From Armatimonadota bacterium (lineage in GTDB: Bacteria > Armatimonadota > HRBIN16): a DNA stretch of 64,000 bases. This document shows, piece by piece, positions 1 through 8,904 of the stretch (the first letter of the stretch is position 1; each line of letters starts with the position of its first letter). A program made the translations under genes and the position numbers. The notes beneath the pieces were generated by a model. The model ran no database searches. It saw nothing but the letters and a program-made list of their open reading frames with translations, and was not told where the DNA came from. The DNA lies in contig BPGT01000005.1 in the NCBI GenBank assembly GCA_026003175.1, positions 1-64,000 of the forward strand, in the 5' to 3' direction.

Positions 1-399
1 CTCCGGCGAACCGACGGTGGACAGCCTGCCGAACCGCGCTAACGCCGCGTTCACCAGCGTGCCGCTCTCGGCACCGGGCGCGGGGTGCGTGACCATGCCA
101 CGCGGTTTGTTCACCACCGCCAGATGTTCGTCCTCGTACAGCACCTGCAGAGGGATGGGTTCGGGCAGTGGCTCGGCAGGAGGCGGTGCAGGCGGTTCCA
201 GATAGACCTCGTCGCCCGCCTTCAGGCGCACGTTGGGCTTTGCCGCCCTGCCGTTGAGCTCCACCACACCCGCCTCAATCCATCGCTGAATCTGCGCGCG
301 CGACACCTCAGGCAGACGTTGCGCGAGGAACACATCCAGCCGAACACCCTCCTCGGCAGGGGTAGCGTGATACCAGAGCGCATGGGTCGTCTCTTCCAT
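1..399 (-). CDS. RluA-family pseudouridine synthase (N-terminal part)
   Basis: The gene begins at ATG 399 and runs off the left edge, so only about 133 residues are visible. Residues about 10-75 form an S4 RNA-binding domain (a basic helix with SRAQIQRWIEAG, then GDEVYLEPP). The synthase domain then starts with LYEDEHLAVVNKPRGMVTHPAPG, which is typical of the RluD/RluC group that makes pseudouridine in 23S rRNA. The catalytic HRLDxxTSG segment lies outside the window. A weak GGTGAG precedes the start. The exact rRNA target cannot be assigned from this fragment. Confidence 0.85.
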   Translation of the reverse strand, partial: MEETTHALWYHATPAEEGVRLDVFLAQRLPEVSRAQIQRWIEAGVVELNGRAAKPNVRLKAGDEVYLEPPAPPPAEPLPEPIPLQVLYEDEHLAVVNKPRGMVTHPAPGAESGTLVNAALARFGRLSTVGSPE

Positions 400-536
400 C
401 TCACCTGCATTATATCACGCCTCGCCCTTGCCGAGAAGAATCAGCGGCTGCTTGGGAGCCATCCGGCTGGTTGTTGTGCTCCACGCAGGGCAATTGTGCC
501 ATGCTATCCGCTGCTGGTCCTCAACACAACAGCCAG

Positions 537-1889
537 TCACCTCTTGCTGGAGAGGACAAGCCTGTCTTCGCTTACCTGCCCCCTCCACCCCGTCATGCGC
601 TCGATGACGGACAACGGCAAGTATATGCGTGCGCGTATGTTGCGCACAGGATGTGGCAGAACGATCTCCCCATTGTCCGAGAACACCTTGTTGCTTCCAG
701 CCGAAAACCGCCATCGTTTCCCTTGAAACACCACAGACACTTCCCGAAGGGCGGGGTCGTACGCCACCCGCGCAGCAGGCACCCCAAACATCGGGGAACG
801 CAGCCAGCCCACCCAAAGATACACTGCACCTTCTATCTGCAATGGCGGCGGCATCAACAGTTTGGAGACGTCCAGGTCCCCAAAGTATATCTTCATCACG
901 CGTAATTCTGTTCTCTTTGGCCGACTACGCTCGGAACCTCTCTGCACCTTTCCCCCCGCCATTGCGCCCAGCATCTCCTCAAACAGGAACACATCCCCTG
1001 TGTGTGCGTCTACAGCGACAAGGTACCCCTGTCCCGCATGGATTTCAGGTGAGCCTGTGTCCAGCTCGGCTGATACAGGGATGCCCCACAGCAACCGCGA
1101 GGTGCCCATCTCATCGGTGAAGACACCAAGGCCAACATGGTAGGGGGGACTCTCGTCTACTCTTACGGAAATCACACGAGGCATCTGGCTGATGAACTCC
1201 AAAGCGAGCTGGCACGCCTGCTGCTGTGAGAGTGCTGGAACCGTAGAAAGTCCCACAGGCTCGCCGGGGTCTCTCCAGTGGCATTCTGTTACCACGCCCA
1301 GACGCTTGTGAACCCGTATTATCGCCATCCGATTGTGGAGAAGCCCCTGATGGACCACGTGTATCGCCAAATGGCTGTATCCCTCTATTTCGTTTGGCAG
1401 CGCAAGAAAGTTGGGCACCCTCTGCTGGAGAAATTGTAGTGCAATCGTACGCAGCTGGTCACGAGGCAGCCATTCAGAGGAGGATTCTCCCTCTGGATAC
1501 AGGAGCGAGTTCTCGGCATCAGGGTCTATATATCTCCACAGGTGGATAGGTACGATTCCAACGATATACAACTTGCCGAAATTATCTTCAAACAGGTAGG
1601 AAAGTTCGTCTCCTGGGCTCCAGTGGGGGGCATAGAGAGGCCAGGAAGCAGGATCGCGCAACATACCCAGATTATGGGCGGTAACACCTATTAGGCGTAT
1701 TTGCAGACCTGGCGTATTCATCCATTCCAGCAGACGGCGTTCGGCCTCGCTAGGAGATAAGCCGAGCACCATCGTAGTTGGATCATATCGCACATAAGGG
1801 TGCCCACCCTTGTAGTAACGTACCTTGATCTCTGCCGCACTTGCGGCAACCAACAGCGTACAAAGTCCGAGATACACTAGTAAACGCAT
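537..1889 (-). CDS. secreted protein with C-terminal copper-amine-oxidase-N-like domain
   Basis: A 450-residue exported protein. Residues 1-19 are a signal peptide (hydrophobic LLVYLGLCTLLVAAS followed by AAE). The middle contains a PepSY-like pattern ending in YLVAVDAHTGDVFLFEE (about residues 285-303). The last 100 residues resemble the copper amine oxidase N-terminal (stalk) domain common in exported proteins of Gram-positives and Armatimonadota: a predicted beta-rich stretch with repeated V/F pairs and a terminal YLPLSVIERMTGW...RLVLSS. The start is fixed by a perfect AGGAGGTGAG about 5 nt upstream, which overlaps the stop of the preceding gene, so the two are probably cotranscribed. The biochemical function is unknown. 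Confidence 0.75.
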   Translation of the reverse strand: MRLLVYLGLCTLLVAASAAEIKVRYYKGGHPYVRYDPTTMVLGLSPSEAERRLLEWMNTPGLQIRLIGVTAHNLGMLRDPASWPLYAPHWSPGDELSYLFEDNFGKLYIVGIVPIHLWRYIDPDAENSLLYPEGESSSEWLPRDQLRTIALQFLQQRVPNFLALPNEIEGYSHLAIHVVHQGLLHNRMAIIRVHKRLGVVTECHWRDPGEPVGLSTVPALSQQQACQLALEFISQMPRVISVRVDESPPYHVGLGVFTDEMGTSRLLWGIPVSAELDTGSPEIHAGQGYLVAVDAHTGDVFLFEEMLGAMAGGKVQRGSERSRPKRTELRVMKIYFGDLDVSKLLMPPPLQIEGAVYLWVGWLRSPMFGVPAARVAYDPALREVSVVFQGKRWRFSAGSNKVFSDNGEIVLPHPVRNIRARIYLPLSVIERMTGWRGQVSEDRLVLSSKR

Positions 1890-1895
1890 CGCCTC

Positions 1896-2357
1896 TCACC
1901 TCCTAATTAGTGACGGAATAACCTCTTGCTCGTTGTACAGCACCGGAATGTCCACAGGCCCTTTCCACAGACCGGAATGGTGCAGCCGGTTCACTGCATC
2001 CACACCAGCTTGCACCGCCTCGCGATAGTTGAGCGTCCCAGTATCTTTTATTTGATTCACCACGGAATCCCTCAACGCATTGAAGAAAGCGTCACATTCC
2101 GCAACGTATATTTCGCGATCCCACGATACGCGATTGGAAGTACCTTTGCCCCGCAGCACTCCCATGCCGTCTCCCAACTTCCCATCCCATGTCCACGACC
2201 ATGTGCCCGGACGAGCCACGTTCGCAAACTCCTTCACCAGCACCGGGTTCTGGTTGTCACTGCTATCAAATAGCTCCAAACGCACCGGCAGGTACCACTC
2301 TGAGCATGAAGTAACTGCGCGGAAAACCCTATACCGCTCATCTGCTCCGGCTTCCAC
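1896..2357 (-). CDS. C-terminal part of a secreted protein, out of frame with the next ORF
   Basis: This 153-codon frame has no good start of its own (GTG at 2357, no Shine-Dalgarno). It continues the reading of the upstream ORF (2234-2902) if one base is gained or lost near 2320-2330. It contains WSWTWDGKLGDG, which resembles the WDGxxxxG signature of FlgD-like immunoglobulin domains found in extracellular proteins. Its stop TGA lies inside the ribosome-binding site of the 537-1889 gene. I read it as the second half of one broken or frameshifted gene rather than an independent protein. Confidence 0.6.
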   Translation of the reverse strand: MEAGADERYRVFRAVTSCSEWYLPVRLELFDSSDNQNPVLVKEFANVARPGTWSWTWDGKLGDGMGVLRGKGTSNRVSWDREIYVAECDAFFNALRDSVVNQIKDTGTLNYREAVQAGVDAVNRLHHSGLWKGPVDIPVLYNEQEVIPSLIRR

Positions 2358-2902
2358 ACCACGTAAGGGTCGCTTCGGCTGTCTACCAGAAGCAGATTGA
2401 GTGCGTTGAAGGTGAAAGAACCGCTTTCGGTAAAGGTGCGCCGGTCGTTGGGGGGCGGATTACCGGTGGACACGGTGTAACTAACACTAAACTCCACCCG
2501 ATACTGCCCGTTGTGTCTGTCCGAAAGGTTCTGCAGGCTCTCCAGAATGATGGCGTTGCTCTGAGGGTCGCCCGGATAGCGCGCGCTGCTGACCTGAAAC
2601 TGGAGGTTGCTTGGCGTCACCGCGTGCGCGCTGGTCTGCTCAGTGAGGGTAGCAGAGGTAGCGCTGGCGTTTAGGATATAACCGCTCTGGGGCTGCACGA
2701 CCAGACGGAGAGTGAACCATCCGCCGATAGTGGCTCCCTCTTGTGCGGTTGCAGGCTGGTTGGCGTATCCGTGGGGATACCACACGATGTACATCCTGAC
2801 CGAAGCGCGCGCATTCGCAAGGCACAGCAGGGCGAGGGTGGTTAGTACCCCCCGTGTGAGTAGCAAAAGCAAGTGTTTCTCTGGTTTGCTCCTTTCGCTC
2901 AC
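2234..2902 (-). CDS. N-terminal part of a secreted protein (frameshifted)
   Basis: A 222-codon frame with a signal-peptide-like N-terminus (HLLLLLTRGVLTTLALLCLANARA), then a Ser/Thr/Asn-rich body that looks like an extracellular beta-sandwich protein. The last 40 residues (after about 2325) become Cys/Arg-rich and unlike the rest, while the overlapping frame 1896-2357 becomes protein-like at the same point. The transition sits at a GGGTTTTCC run on the coding strand. The start is uncertain: GTG at 2902 lacks a clear ribosome-binding site. Function is not recognisable. Confidence 0.6.
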   Translation of the reverse strand: MSERSKPEKHLLLLLTRGVLTTLALLCLANARASVRMYIVWYPHGYANQPATAQEGATIGGWFTLRLVVQPQSGYILNASATSATLTEQTSAHAVTPSNLQFQVSSARYPGDPQSNAIILESLQNLSDRHNGQYRVEFSVSYTVSTGNPPPNDRRTFTESGSFTFNALNLLLVDSRSDPYVVWKPEQMSGIGFSAQLLHAQSGTCRCVWSYLIAVTTRTRCW

Positions 2903-2948
2903 GAGGGGTGTGTAACTACTTGCACGTTAACATCTTTTGCACAAAACG

Positions 2949-3725
2949 TCAAGACATTCGTGCGACCTTTTCCGAAAATTTCGCCCGCACCCATCCCGTG
3001 CCGCCAAGCAGCACCATCAGGATGCTTATCCACTGCGCATCGGAAAGCCCCAGAGCCAGTACCGTAGAGGTTGCCCCAACGCGCCAGAACTCCACGAGGA
3101 AGCGGTATACGCCGTACAGCGTGATGTATGCCCAGAACACCTTACCGGCAGGATGAGGCGGCTTTTGCATCCGCGCCAGCAGGGCGAAGATGAGCAGGTT
3201 GGAGAGCGAGGCGTAAATCTGCGTGGGGTGGCTGGGTGGAGTGTGTACATGCGGACGGAACGGGTCCTGAAAGGAACACGCCCAGGGCAGGTCGGTGGGC
3301 ACACCGTAACAGCAGCCGCCTAAAAAACAGCCGATGCGCCCCACCGAATAAGCGAGCGCAACACCTGGCGCCAGCACGTCCGCCAGTTGCAGGAAGGGAA
3401 TGCCCTTCCGCTGCGCTAACAACGCTACCGCCAGCCCACCACCGATGACCGCACCGTGAAAGGAGAGACCACCCTCCCAGAAATAGAGCACGCGCCACGG
3501 CTCCTGCGCAAAGTTGTGCCAGTCCAGCGCCACGTACACTACCCTTGCTCCTATTACCCCTGCCAGTGCGGTCAACAACACGAAGTCCAGAATCTGCTCC
3601 GGGTCTATGCGGTAACGTGGAGCCACGCGCATGGACCACCACACCGCCAGCGCGAAGCCAAGCACAATCATCACGCCGTACGAGCGCACTTCTAAAGGAC
3701 CAAGGTGAAACAGCACAGGATGCAT
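2949..3725 (-). CDS. lgt: prolipoprotein diacylglyceryl transferase
   Basis: Lgt transfers a diacylglyceryl group from phosphatidylglycerol to the lipobox cysteine of prolipoproteins in the inner membrane. The protein has about seven hydrophobic segments. Family hallmarks visible are SYGVMIVLGF near the N-terminus, WEGGLSFHGAVIGG, SVGRIGCFLGGCCYG (the Lgt signature around the essential Arg), HPTQIYAS, and a C-terminal YRFLVEFWR. I chose ATG 3725 because GGGAGAAGG sits just upstream; an in-frame codon 27 nt earlier is less likely. Length (258 aa) is normal for the family. Confidence 0.95.
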   Translation of the reverse strand: MHPVLFHLGPLEVRSYGVMIVLGFALAVWWSMRVAPRYRIDPEQILDFVLLTALAGVIGARVVYVALDWHNFAQEPWRVLYFWEGGLSFHGAVIGGGLAVALLAQRKGIPFLQLADVLAPGVALAYSVGRIGCFLGGCCYGVPTDLPWACSFQDPFRPHVHTPPSHPTQIYASLSNLLIFALLARMQKPPHPAGKVFWAYITLYGVYRFLVEFWRVGATSTVLALGLSDAQWISILMVLLGGTGWVRAKFSEKVARMS

Positions 3726-4027
3726 GTACCTTCTCCCTTCTCGCAGACACACCCGTTATCTACGATTATACCAGTATGTGTGTGCCTTACGGAAACTTCC
3801 TCACTGTTATCCAAATATCAGGAGGAATATATCTCTATTTGTCGAAGAGTAAACACAGAGTGATTCAGTCCGGCTCAGGACGGAGGTTGATTCGCCAGTA
3901 GTCTGTCCATCGTCCGTCCTGTAAACAGTTGCATCACGACACAGCCCATTTGTGCTGTGGATTGTCCCGCTCTGGAAAAGGGCAATTTCCCGCCATGTCG
4001 AATGCAGAACGGAGGAGGTGCACATCC
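3726..4027 (+). other. lgt/nitrite reductase intergenic region with two inverted repeats
   Basis: About 300 bases between divergent genes. It holds a 9-bp inverted repeat, CAGGACGGA at 3876-3884 and TCCGTCCTG at 3913-3921, separated by 28 nt. It also has a smaller hairpin, CACAGC 3940-3945 with GCTGTG 3954-3959. These lie 70-150 nt upstream of the nitrite reductase start and could be an operator or leader structure. I see no clear -35/-10 pair. Confidence 0.4.
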
Positions 4028-5530
4028 ATGTTTCACCGCAAGATGATGCTGCTCTCGTCGGCGATGCTGATGGCAATCGCCTGGGCGGTGATGGCGAATG
4101 TGCAGCCAGAAGCCACCCAACCCACTGCAGAAAAGTCGCAAGAACAATGCGCCGATTGTCATGAGGAAGTAGTCAAAGTGCTTCAGCAACATGCGCACGC
4201 AGGGTTGAGCTGCTCGCAATGCCACCCCAACGCGCTGGCTCACCAGAATGCGGACGACCCCACCGAAGTGCTTCCCGTGGTGGATTTCCGCTCCGAGACC
4301 TGCGGTTCGTGCCACAAGTTCCAGTATGAAACCTACTTCACCAGCGAGCCGGGCACCGCAGGCGAGTTCGGCGGCACACCCGCCGATCCAAAAGAGCACC
4401 CGAAAACGAAGGATTTCCCTCTGTATAACAAGATAATCGCCGGGCATGGCTTCACCAAAGAGTACAACGAAGACCGTTCCCACCGCTACATCCTGCGCGA
4501 TCACATTGACATCCAGCGTGGTAAAAACCTTGCCTGTCTGAACTGCAAGTCCACGCAGGTTGCCTACTACTGGGGTAAGGAATGGAAGGGGCTGGAGCTC
4601 ACCACCGATGGCGATGTGGTCGCCAAGTGGCAGGAAGCCATCCAGCGTATCCCCAAAGAGATGCAGGACTACGGCGCGTCCTGCGCGCACTGTCATAATC
4701 CGCACACGGCGCAGCTGCAAATCATCAATAAGGCGCTCCTCAACGCCATCGAGCGACGGGGGGTCAACCCCTACTGGAAAGAGCGCAATGTCAACAGCTT
4801 CGCCAGGGCAGACAAGCAGCAGCAGGAGATACTGGTGTGCGCTCAATGTCATGTGGAGTATGTGTGCGGACCGGGAGCAGACAAGAAGGCACGCTTCGAG
4901 TTCAGCTGGCGCAAGGTGCGCGACCTGCATGACTACTACCTGGAGCGCCACAAATACCAGCAGGACTGGGTGCATTCCATCATCGACGAACCACTCATCA
5001 AGAGCCAGCACCCCGAAACAGAAACGTTCTGGGAGAGCAAGTATGAGCGGGCAGGCGCATCTTGCGTCACCTGCCACATGCCGAAAGTGAACGTGAACGG
5101 ACGATGGCTAACCTCGCACTGGCTGGTATCGCCTCTGCGCTATATCGACAAATACGTGAAGGGCGAGAGGTTAGGGGCATACCCCTGCGCCCAATGTCAT
5201 AACGTCCCGCCCCAGAACCTGCGTGAGCAGGTGTTGCGTGTGCAGCGTCACGTGAACGAGGTGCAGAAGCGCGTACAGCAAGCTCTCAGTGATAGCATCG
5301 ACGCCATCGCTGCAGCAAAACAGGCGAAAGCAGGCGGTAAAACCGTGAACGAGGAGATGCTGCAAAAGGCGGTGCTGCTACACCAGCAGGCGCACGTGCG
5401 CTGGGAGAACCTGGTGGTTTCCGAGAACAGCATGGGCTTTCACAACCCAGAAGAGGTGATGAAGGAGCTGAACGAAGCGATGGACTATGCACGCCAGGCG
5501 CAACTGCTGGCAACGCAGGCAGTGAAATAA
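4028..5530 (+). CDS. octaheme c-type cytochrome nitrite reductase (ONR type)
   Basis: A 500-residue exported multiheme protein that reduces nitrite (six electrons, to ammonia), acting outside the cytoplasmic membrane. A signal segment covers residues about 5-22. Eight heme sites are visible: CXXCH at C41, C62, C92, C219, C271, C346 and C387, and CXXCK at C170-K174. Three N-terminal hemes, then the lysine heme as number four, then four more, is the layout of the octaheme (Thioalkalivibrio ONR) family rather than five-heme NrfA. The Y278-V-C280 pair has the spacing of the Tyr-Cys crosslink of ONR, and Q327-H328 matches the active-site Gln-His. The start is set by GGAGGAG 11 nt upstream of ATG 4028. 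A long helical C-terminus (residues 395-500) follows the last heme. There is no NrfH or electron-donor gene beside it. Confidence 0.9.
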   Translation: MFHRKMMLLSSAMLMAIAWAVMANVQPEATQPTAEKSQEQCADCHEEVVKVLQQHAHAGLSCSQCHPNALAHQNADDPTEVLPVVDFRSETCGSCHKFQYETYFTSEPGTAGEFGGTPADPKEHPKTKDFPLYNKIIAGHGFTKEYNEDRSHRYILRDHIDIQRGKNLACLNCKSTQVAYYWGKEWKGLELTTDGDVVAKWQEAIQRIPKEMQDYGASCAHCHNPHTAQLQIINKALLNAIERRGVNPYWKERNVNSFARADKQQQEILVCAQCHVEYVCGPGADKKARFEFSWRKVRDLHDYYLERHKYQQDWVHSIIDEPLIKSQHPETETFWESKYERAGASCVTCHMPKVNVNGRWLTSHWLVSPLRYIDKYVKGERLGAYPCAQCHNVPPQNLREQVLRVQRHVNEVQKRVQQALSDSIDAIAAAKQAKAGGKTVNEEMLQKAVLLHQQAHVRWENLVVSENSMGFHNPEEVMKELNEAMDYARQAQLLATQAVK

Positions 5531-5535
5531 ATCAC

Positions 5536-5567
5536 GGCGTGGGCAGACCTGCGTGTCTGCCCACGCC
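5536..5567. terminator. bidirectional hairpin between convergent genes
   Basis: GGCGTGGGCAGAC (5536-5548) pairs perfectly with GTCTGCCCACGCC (5555-5567) around a 6-nt loop. It lies between the stops of the nitrite reductase and ilvD. No T-run follows on either side, so it may act as a factor-assisted terminator or an RNA-stabilising end. Confidence 0.6.
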
Positions 5568-5587
5568 CCGCAACGAGCTTCGACAGG

Positions 5588-7273
5588 TTACGGTATCCTC
5601 AACACCGCACCGGTGCTAGCGCTAGTCGCCATCGCAGCGTAGCGACGCAACCAGCCCTCGGGGACGTCGCGTTTCAATGGCTTCCACGTCTGTCGGCGGC
5701 GGTTTAACTCCTCCTCGCTCAGTTTCACCTCCAGACGCCCCTCAGGGATGTTAATAGAGATGATGTCGCCCGTCTGAAGCAAGCCGATGGGACCACCTTC
5801 CGCCGCCTCCGGCGAGACGTGCCCGATACACGCTCCACGTGTGCCGCCGGAGAATCGTCCGTCGGTAATCAACGCCACTTTGTCACCCAAGCCCTGCCCC
5901 ATGATGTAGCTGGTGGGGGCAAGCATCTCCTGCATGCCAGGGCCGCCTTTGGGACCCTCGTAACGAATCACCACTACGTCGCCAGGCTTCACCTTGCCGT
6001 TCAGGATGCCCTCGCACGCTTCTTCCTGGCTTTCAAAGATGACGGCGGGTCCCTCGAACACCAGCATCTTCGGGTCTACGCTGGCGGTCTTCACCACCGC
6101 GCCTTCGGGTGCGAGATTGCCGAACAATACCGTTAGCCCACCCGTCTGCGAGTACGCTCTCTCAACAGGGCGGATGCATTCGGGGTCCAGGATACGCGCG
6201 TCGGCGATGTTCTCGCCTAGCGTTTTGCCCGTCACGGTTAGGCAGTCCAGATGCAGTAGCCCATCCACCCGTGTCAGCTCCTTCAGGATTGCGCTAATGC
6301 CCCCTGCTCTGTCCACGTCTTCGATATGGTAATGACTGCTGGGTGCGACCTTGCAGATGTTGGGCGTGCGTTTCGAAAGCTCGTTGATGCGGTGCAGGTC
6401 GTAATCCACGCCCGCCTCGTGTGCGATAGCCAGCGTGTGCAACAACGTGTTGGTGGAACCGCCCATCGCCATATCCAGTACGAAGGCGTTGTCGATGCTC
6501 TCGCGCGTCACGATGTCGCGCGGTTTGATGTCGCGCCGAATCAGCTCCATGAGCGCAAACGCCGCCTGACGGAACAGCTCCACCCGCGCGGGATTGAGGT
6601 TGTCCCTTGTGCCTGCCAAAATGGTTCCATTGCCGGGCAGCGCCATACCTAGCGCCTCGCACAGGCAGTTCATCGAGTTGGCGGTAAACATACCGGAACA
6701 CGAGCCGCATGTGGGGCACCCGAAATCCTCCAGCACCTTCAGCTGGCGGTCGTCCATTTTTCCCGCTTTGTATGCACCTACCCCCTCGAAGACGGAGATG
6801 AGGTCTACTACCTTGCCGTCGGGGGTCTTGCCCGCCGCCATCGGTCCGCCCGACACGAACACGGTGGGGATGTTCAAGCGCATCGCCGCCATCAGCATAC
6901 CGGGCACAATCTTGTCGCAGTTGGGGATACAAATCATGCCGTCAAAGCAGTGCGCCCGTACCATCGTTTCCACCGAGTCGGCAATCAGCTCGCGGCTGGG
7001 CAAGGAGTACTTCATGCCCGTGTGCCCCATCGCAATGCCATCGTCTACTCCGATGGTGTTGAACTCGAAGGGCACACCGCCTGCCTCGCGTATCGCCTGT
7101 TTGACGATTTCGCCCACCTTGTTCAGGTGCACGTGCCCCGGCACTATCTCCACGAAGGAGTTACACACGGCGATGAAGGGCTTGTCCATGTCCTCATCGC
7201 GCACGCCCGTCGCCTTCAACAGCGCACGGTGTGGCGCACGCTCGAAGCCTTTTTTGATAACGTCACTACGCAT
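5588..7273 (-). CDS. ilvD: dihydroxy-acid dehydratase
   Basis: IlvD dehydrates 2,3-dihydroxy-3-methylbutanoate (and the valerate analogue) in branched-chain amino acid and pantothenate synthesis. At 561 aa it is full length. The iron-sulfur cysteines are visible in [11 protein letters not shown] and in the [16 protein letters not shown] cluster, and the C-terminal family signature GRFSGGTRG is present. The gene starts at ATG 7273 behind GAGAGGTGACC. Upstream of it I see no T-box or other leucine/valine leader. It is a single gene, convergent with the nitrite reductase. Confidence 0.96.
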   Translation of the reverse strand: MRSDVIKKGFERAPHRALLKATGVRDEDMDKPFIAVCNSFVEIVPGHVHLNKVGEIVKQAIREAGGVPFEFNTIGVDDGIAMGHTGMKYSLPSRELIADSVETMVRAHCFDGMICIPNCDKIVPGMLMAAMRLNIPTVFVSGGPMAAGKTPDGKVVDLISVFEGVGAYKAGKMDDRQLKVLEDFGCPTCGSCSGMFTANSMNCLCEALGMALPGNGTILAGTRDNLNPARVELFRQAAFALMELIRRDIKPRDIVTRESIDNAFVLDMAMGGSTNTLLHTLAIAHEAGVDYDLHRINELSKRTPNICKVAPSSHYHIEDVDRAGGISAILKELTRVDGLLHLDCLTVTGKTLGENIADARILDPECIRPVERAYSQTGGLTVLFGNLAPEGAVVKTASVDPKMLVFEGPAVIFESQEEACEGILNGKVKPGDVVVIRYEGPKGGPGMQEMLAPTSYIMGQGLGDKVALITDGRFSGGTRGACIGHVSPEAAEGGPIGLLQTGDIISINIPEGRLEVKLSEEELNRRRQTWKPLKRDVPEGWLRRYAAMATSASTGAVLRIP

Positions 7274-7605
7274 TGGGTCACCTCTCGGCTCTCAGGGTTG
7301 GTGTAGATAAAGGATACCACAATCGGATGGGGTTGCGCAGTACGATACGGCAGGAGTCTCACACTCTGTACAGAAGCGGAAAACACCGGGGAGGTCTCAG
7401 CTGCATGACCACCTTGTTCCGCGACTGGACATCTGGCTGATGAGAGGGTAGGATAAAGAGGCGCCCTATACGAGGAGCGGAGTACTGGCTGATTGCCCCA
7501 GACCGTAAGACGTGTCTGTTCTCCACACCACTTCAGCTTGCATCTGACCGCCGGAATATGCTACACTAAAGAGCCTTCGGGCATACAATCTATCAGGCGG
7601 AGAGC
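7274..7605. other. ilvD/desaturase divergent intergenic region
   Basis: About 330 bases between divergent starts. Apart from the desaturase promoter at 7538-7567, I see no gene, repeat or riboswitch. Confidence 0.5.
7538..7567 (+). promoter_or_regulatory. sigma-70-type promoter of the desaturase gene
   Basis: TTGCAT (7538-7543), an 18-nt spacer, and TACACT (7562-7567), about 38 nt before the desaturase ATG. Both boxes are close to consensus. Confidence 0.5.
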
Positions 7606-8667
7606 ATGCAAACGAGTTCGAATCACCTCAAGCAGCTGGGGATGCAGTTAAAACCCTATACTCGACCGATTGTCTGGCGCAGCATCCTGCAGATATTCAA
7701 CACTTTCCTCCCCTTCTTCTTGCTGTTCTACCTGTCGTACCGGGTTGCGGCACACCACTGGGCGTGGAGCATACCTCTCAACATCCTGGCGGGGCTGTTT
7801 CTGGTGCGCATCTTCATCCTGCAACATGATGCTGGGCACGGCTCTTTCTTCCCCAAACGTGCCGCCAATACGGCACTGGGCTTTGCCTGCAGCATCCTGA
7901 CGATGGTGCCCTACTCCGCATGGCAGTACACGCACGCTATCCACCATTCCACCAGCAGCAATCTAGATAAGCGCGGTGTGGGCGACGTCTATACCATGAC
8001 CTTGCAGGAGTACCTGCACGCAACGCGCTGGCAGCGGTTGCGCTACCGTATCTTTCGCCATCCGCTGGTGCTGTATCTGATAGGTCCGTTTGCGGTGTTC
8101 ATGCTGGGCTATCGAATACCGATGGGCATCTCCCGGAGAAAGCCTGCGCTGTTCCGCAGCGTGATGTACACGAATCTGGGCATCGCTCTGTATCTCATTG
8201 CCATCGTATGGCTGCTCGGCTGGCAAGCAGTGTGGCAGGTGTATCTGCCCATCCAGTACGTGGCAAGCGCAGTGGGGCTGTTCCTGTTCTACGTGCAGCA
8301 CCAGTTCGAGGACGCCTACTGGGAGCGTGATCCGCGCTGGGAATTCCTGCGAGCGGGGCTGGAGGGCGCCTCCTACCTGCGCCTTCCGCGTGTGCTACAG
8401 TGGCTGACGGGCAACATCGGTTTTCACCATATCCATCACCTTGCACCGCGCATCCCGAACTATCTGCTCGAAAAAGCCTATCGCGAGATACCCGCCCTGC
8501 AGATGGCACCCACCCTCAGCCTGAAAGACGCCATCCAGGTTGCTTTCGCTGACCTGCACCTTTACGACGAGGAACGCAAGCATCTGGTGGGGTTCCGCGA
8601 TGCGGCTCGCCTGTTGCGTCAGCGAAAAGCCGAAGCCACACTCAAGCCGCGGGTGAACGAGCCGTAA
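7606..8667 (+). CDS. membrane fatty acid desaturase
   Basis: A 353-residue integral membrane di-iron protein that probably introduces a double bond in acyl chains of membrane lipids. The three histidine boxes are present: H74-DAG-H78, H110-AI-H113-H114, and H274-H275-I-H277-H278. Hydrophobic helices flank them (residues 30-45, 58-72, 93-105, 155-175, 190-220). The pattern fits the FA_desaturase family (omega-6/DesA-like or carotenoid ketolase-like members); the substrate cannot be told. It is a single gene with its own promoter. Confidence 0.85.
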   Translation: MQTSSNHLKQLGMQLKPYTRPIVWRSILQIFNTFLPFFLLFYLSYRVAAHHWAWSIPLNILAGLFLVRIFILQHDAGHGSFFPKRAANTALGFACSILTMVPYSAWQYTHAIHHSTSSNLDKRGVGDVYTMTLQEYLHATRWQRLRYRIFRHPLVLYLIGPFAVFMLGYRIPMGISRRKPALFRSVMYTNLGIALYLIAIVWLLGWQAVWQVYLPIQYVASAVGLFLFYVQHQFEDAYWERDPRWEFLRAGLEGASYLRLPRVLQWLTGNIGFHHIHHLAPRIPNYLLEKAYREIPALQMAPTLSLKDAIQVAFADLHLYDEERKHLVGFRDAARLLRQRKAEATLKPRVNEP

Positions 8668-8882
8668 TGGCAGCCGTAAGATAGACGTTGCTGCTCCTGT
8701 GGTCGCTTGCACATTGGCGGTGTGAAGGGGGTGTATGGAAGATGTAGAAGATCGTTTGCTGGTTGGGGCGAAGGTGATGGTATGAAGGATGTTTGTGTTG
8801 TGGAGCATGGTAGGTTTGTTGAATGTTGGTAGTGGGCATATTGTTGCGTTTGGCTTGGGCAATCTGGGCATAGAGGGGGGGT

Positions 8883-8898
8883 TTTCGAACACCCTCTC
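8883..8898 (+). repeat. 16-bp promoter-proximal repeat, copy 1
   Basis: TTTCGAACACCCTCTC, identical to 26439-26454. In both places it lies 6-7 nt upstream of a TTGACA box. Confidence 0.7.
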
Positions 8899-8904
8899 CT
8901 CCTC

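Noticed and set aside
3875-5077. 400-codon open frame antisense to the nitrite reductase
   Set aside because: The opposite strand carries eight correctly spaced heme motifs, so the antisense frame is an artefact.
4028-5530. Five-heme NrfA
   Set aside because: Three extra CXXCH motifs precede the CXXCK heme, and the Y-V-C pair matches the octaheme family.
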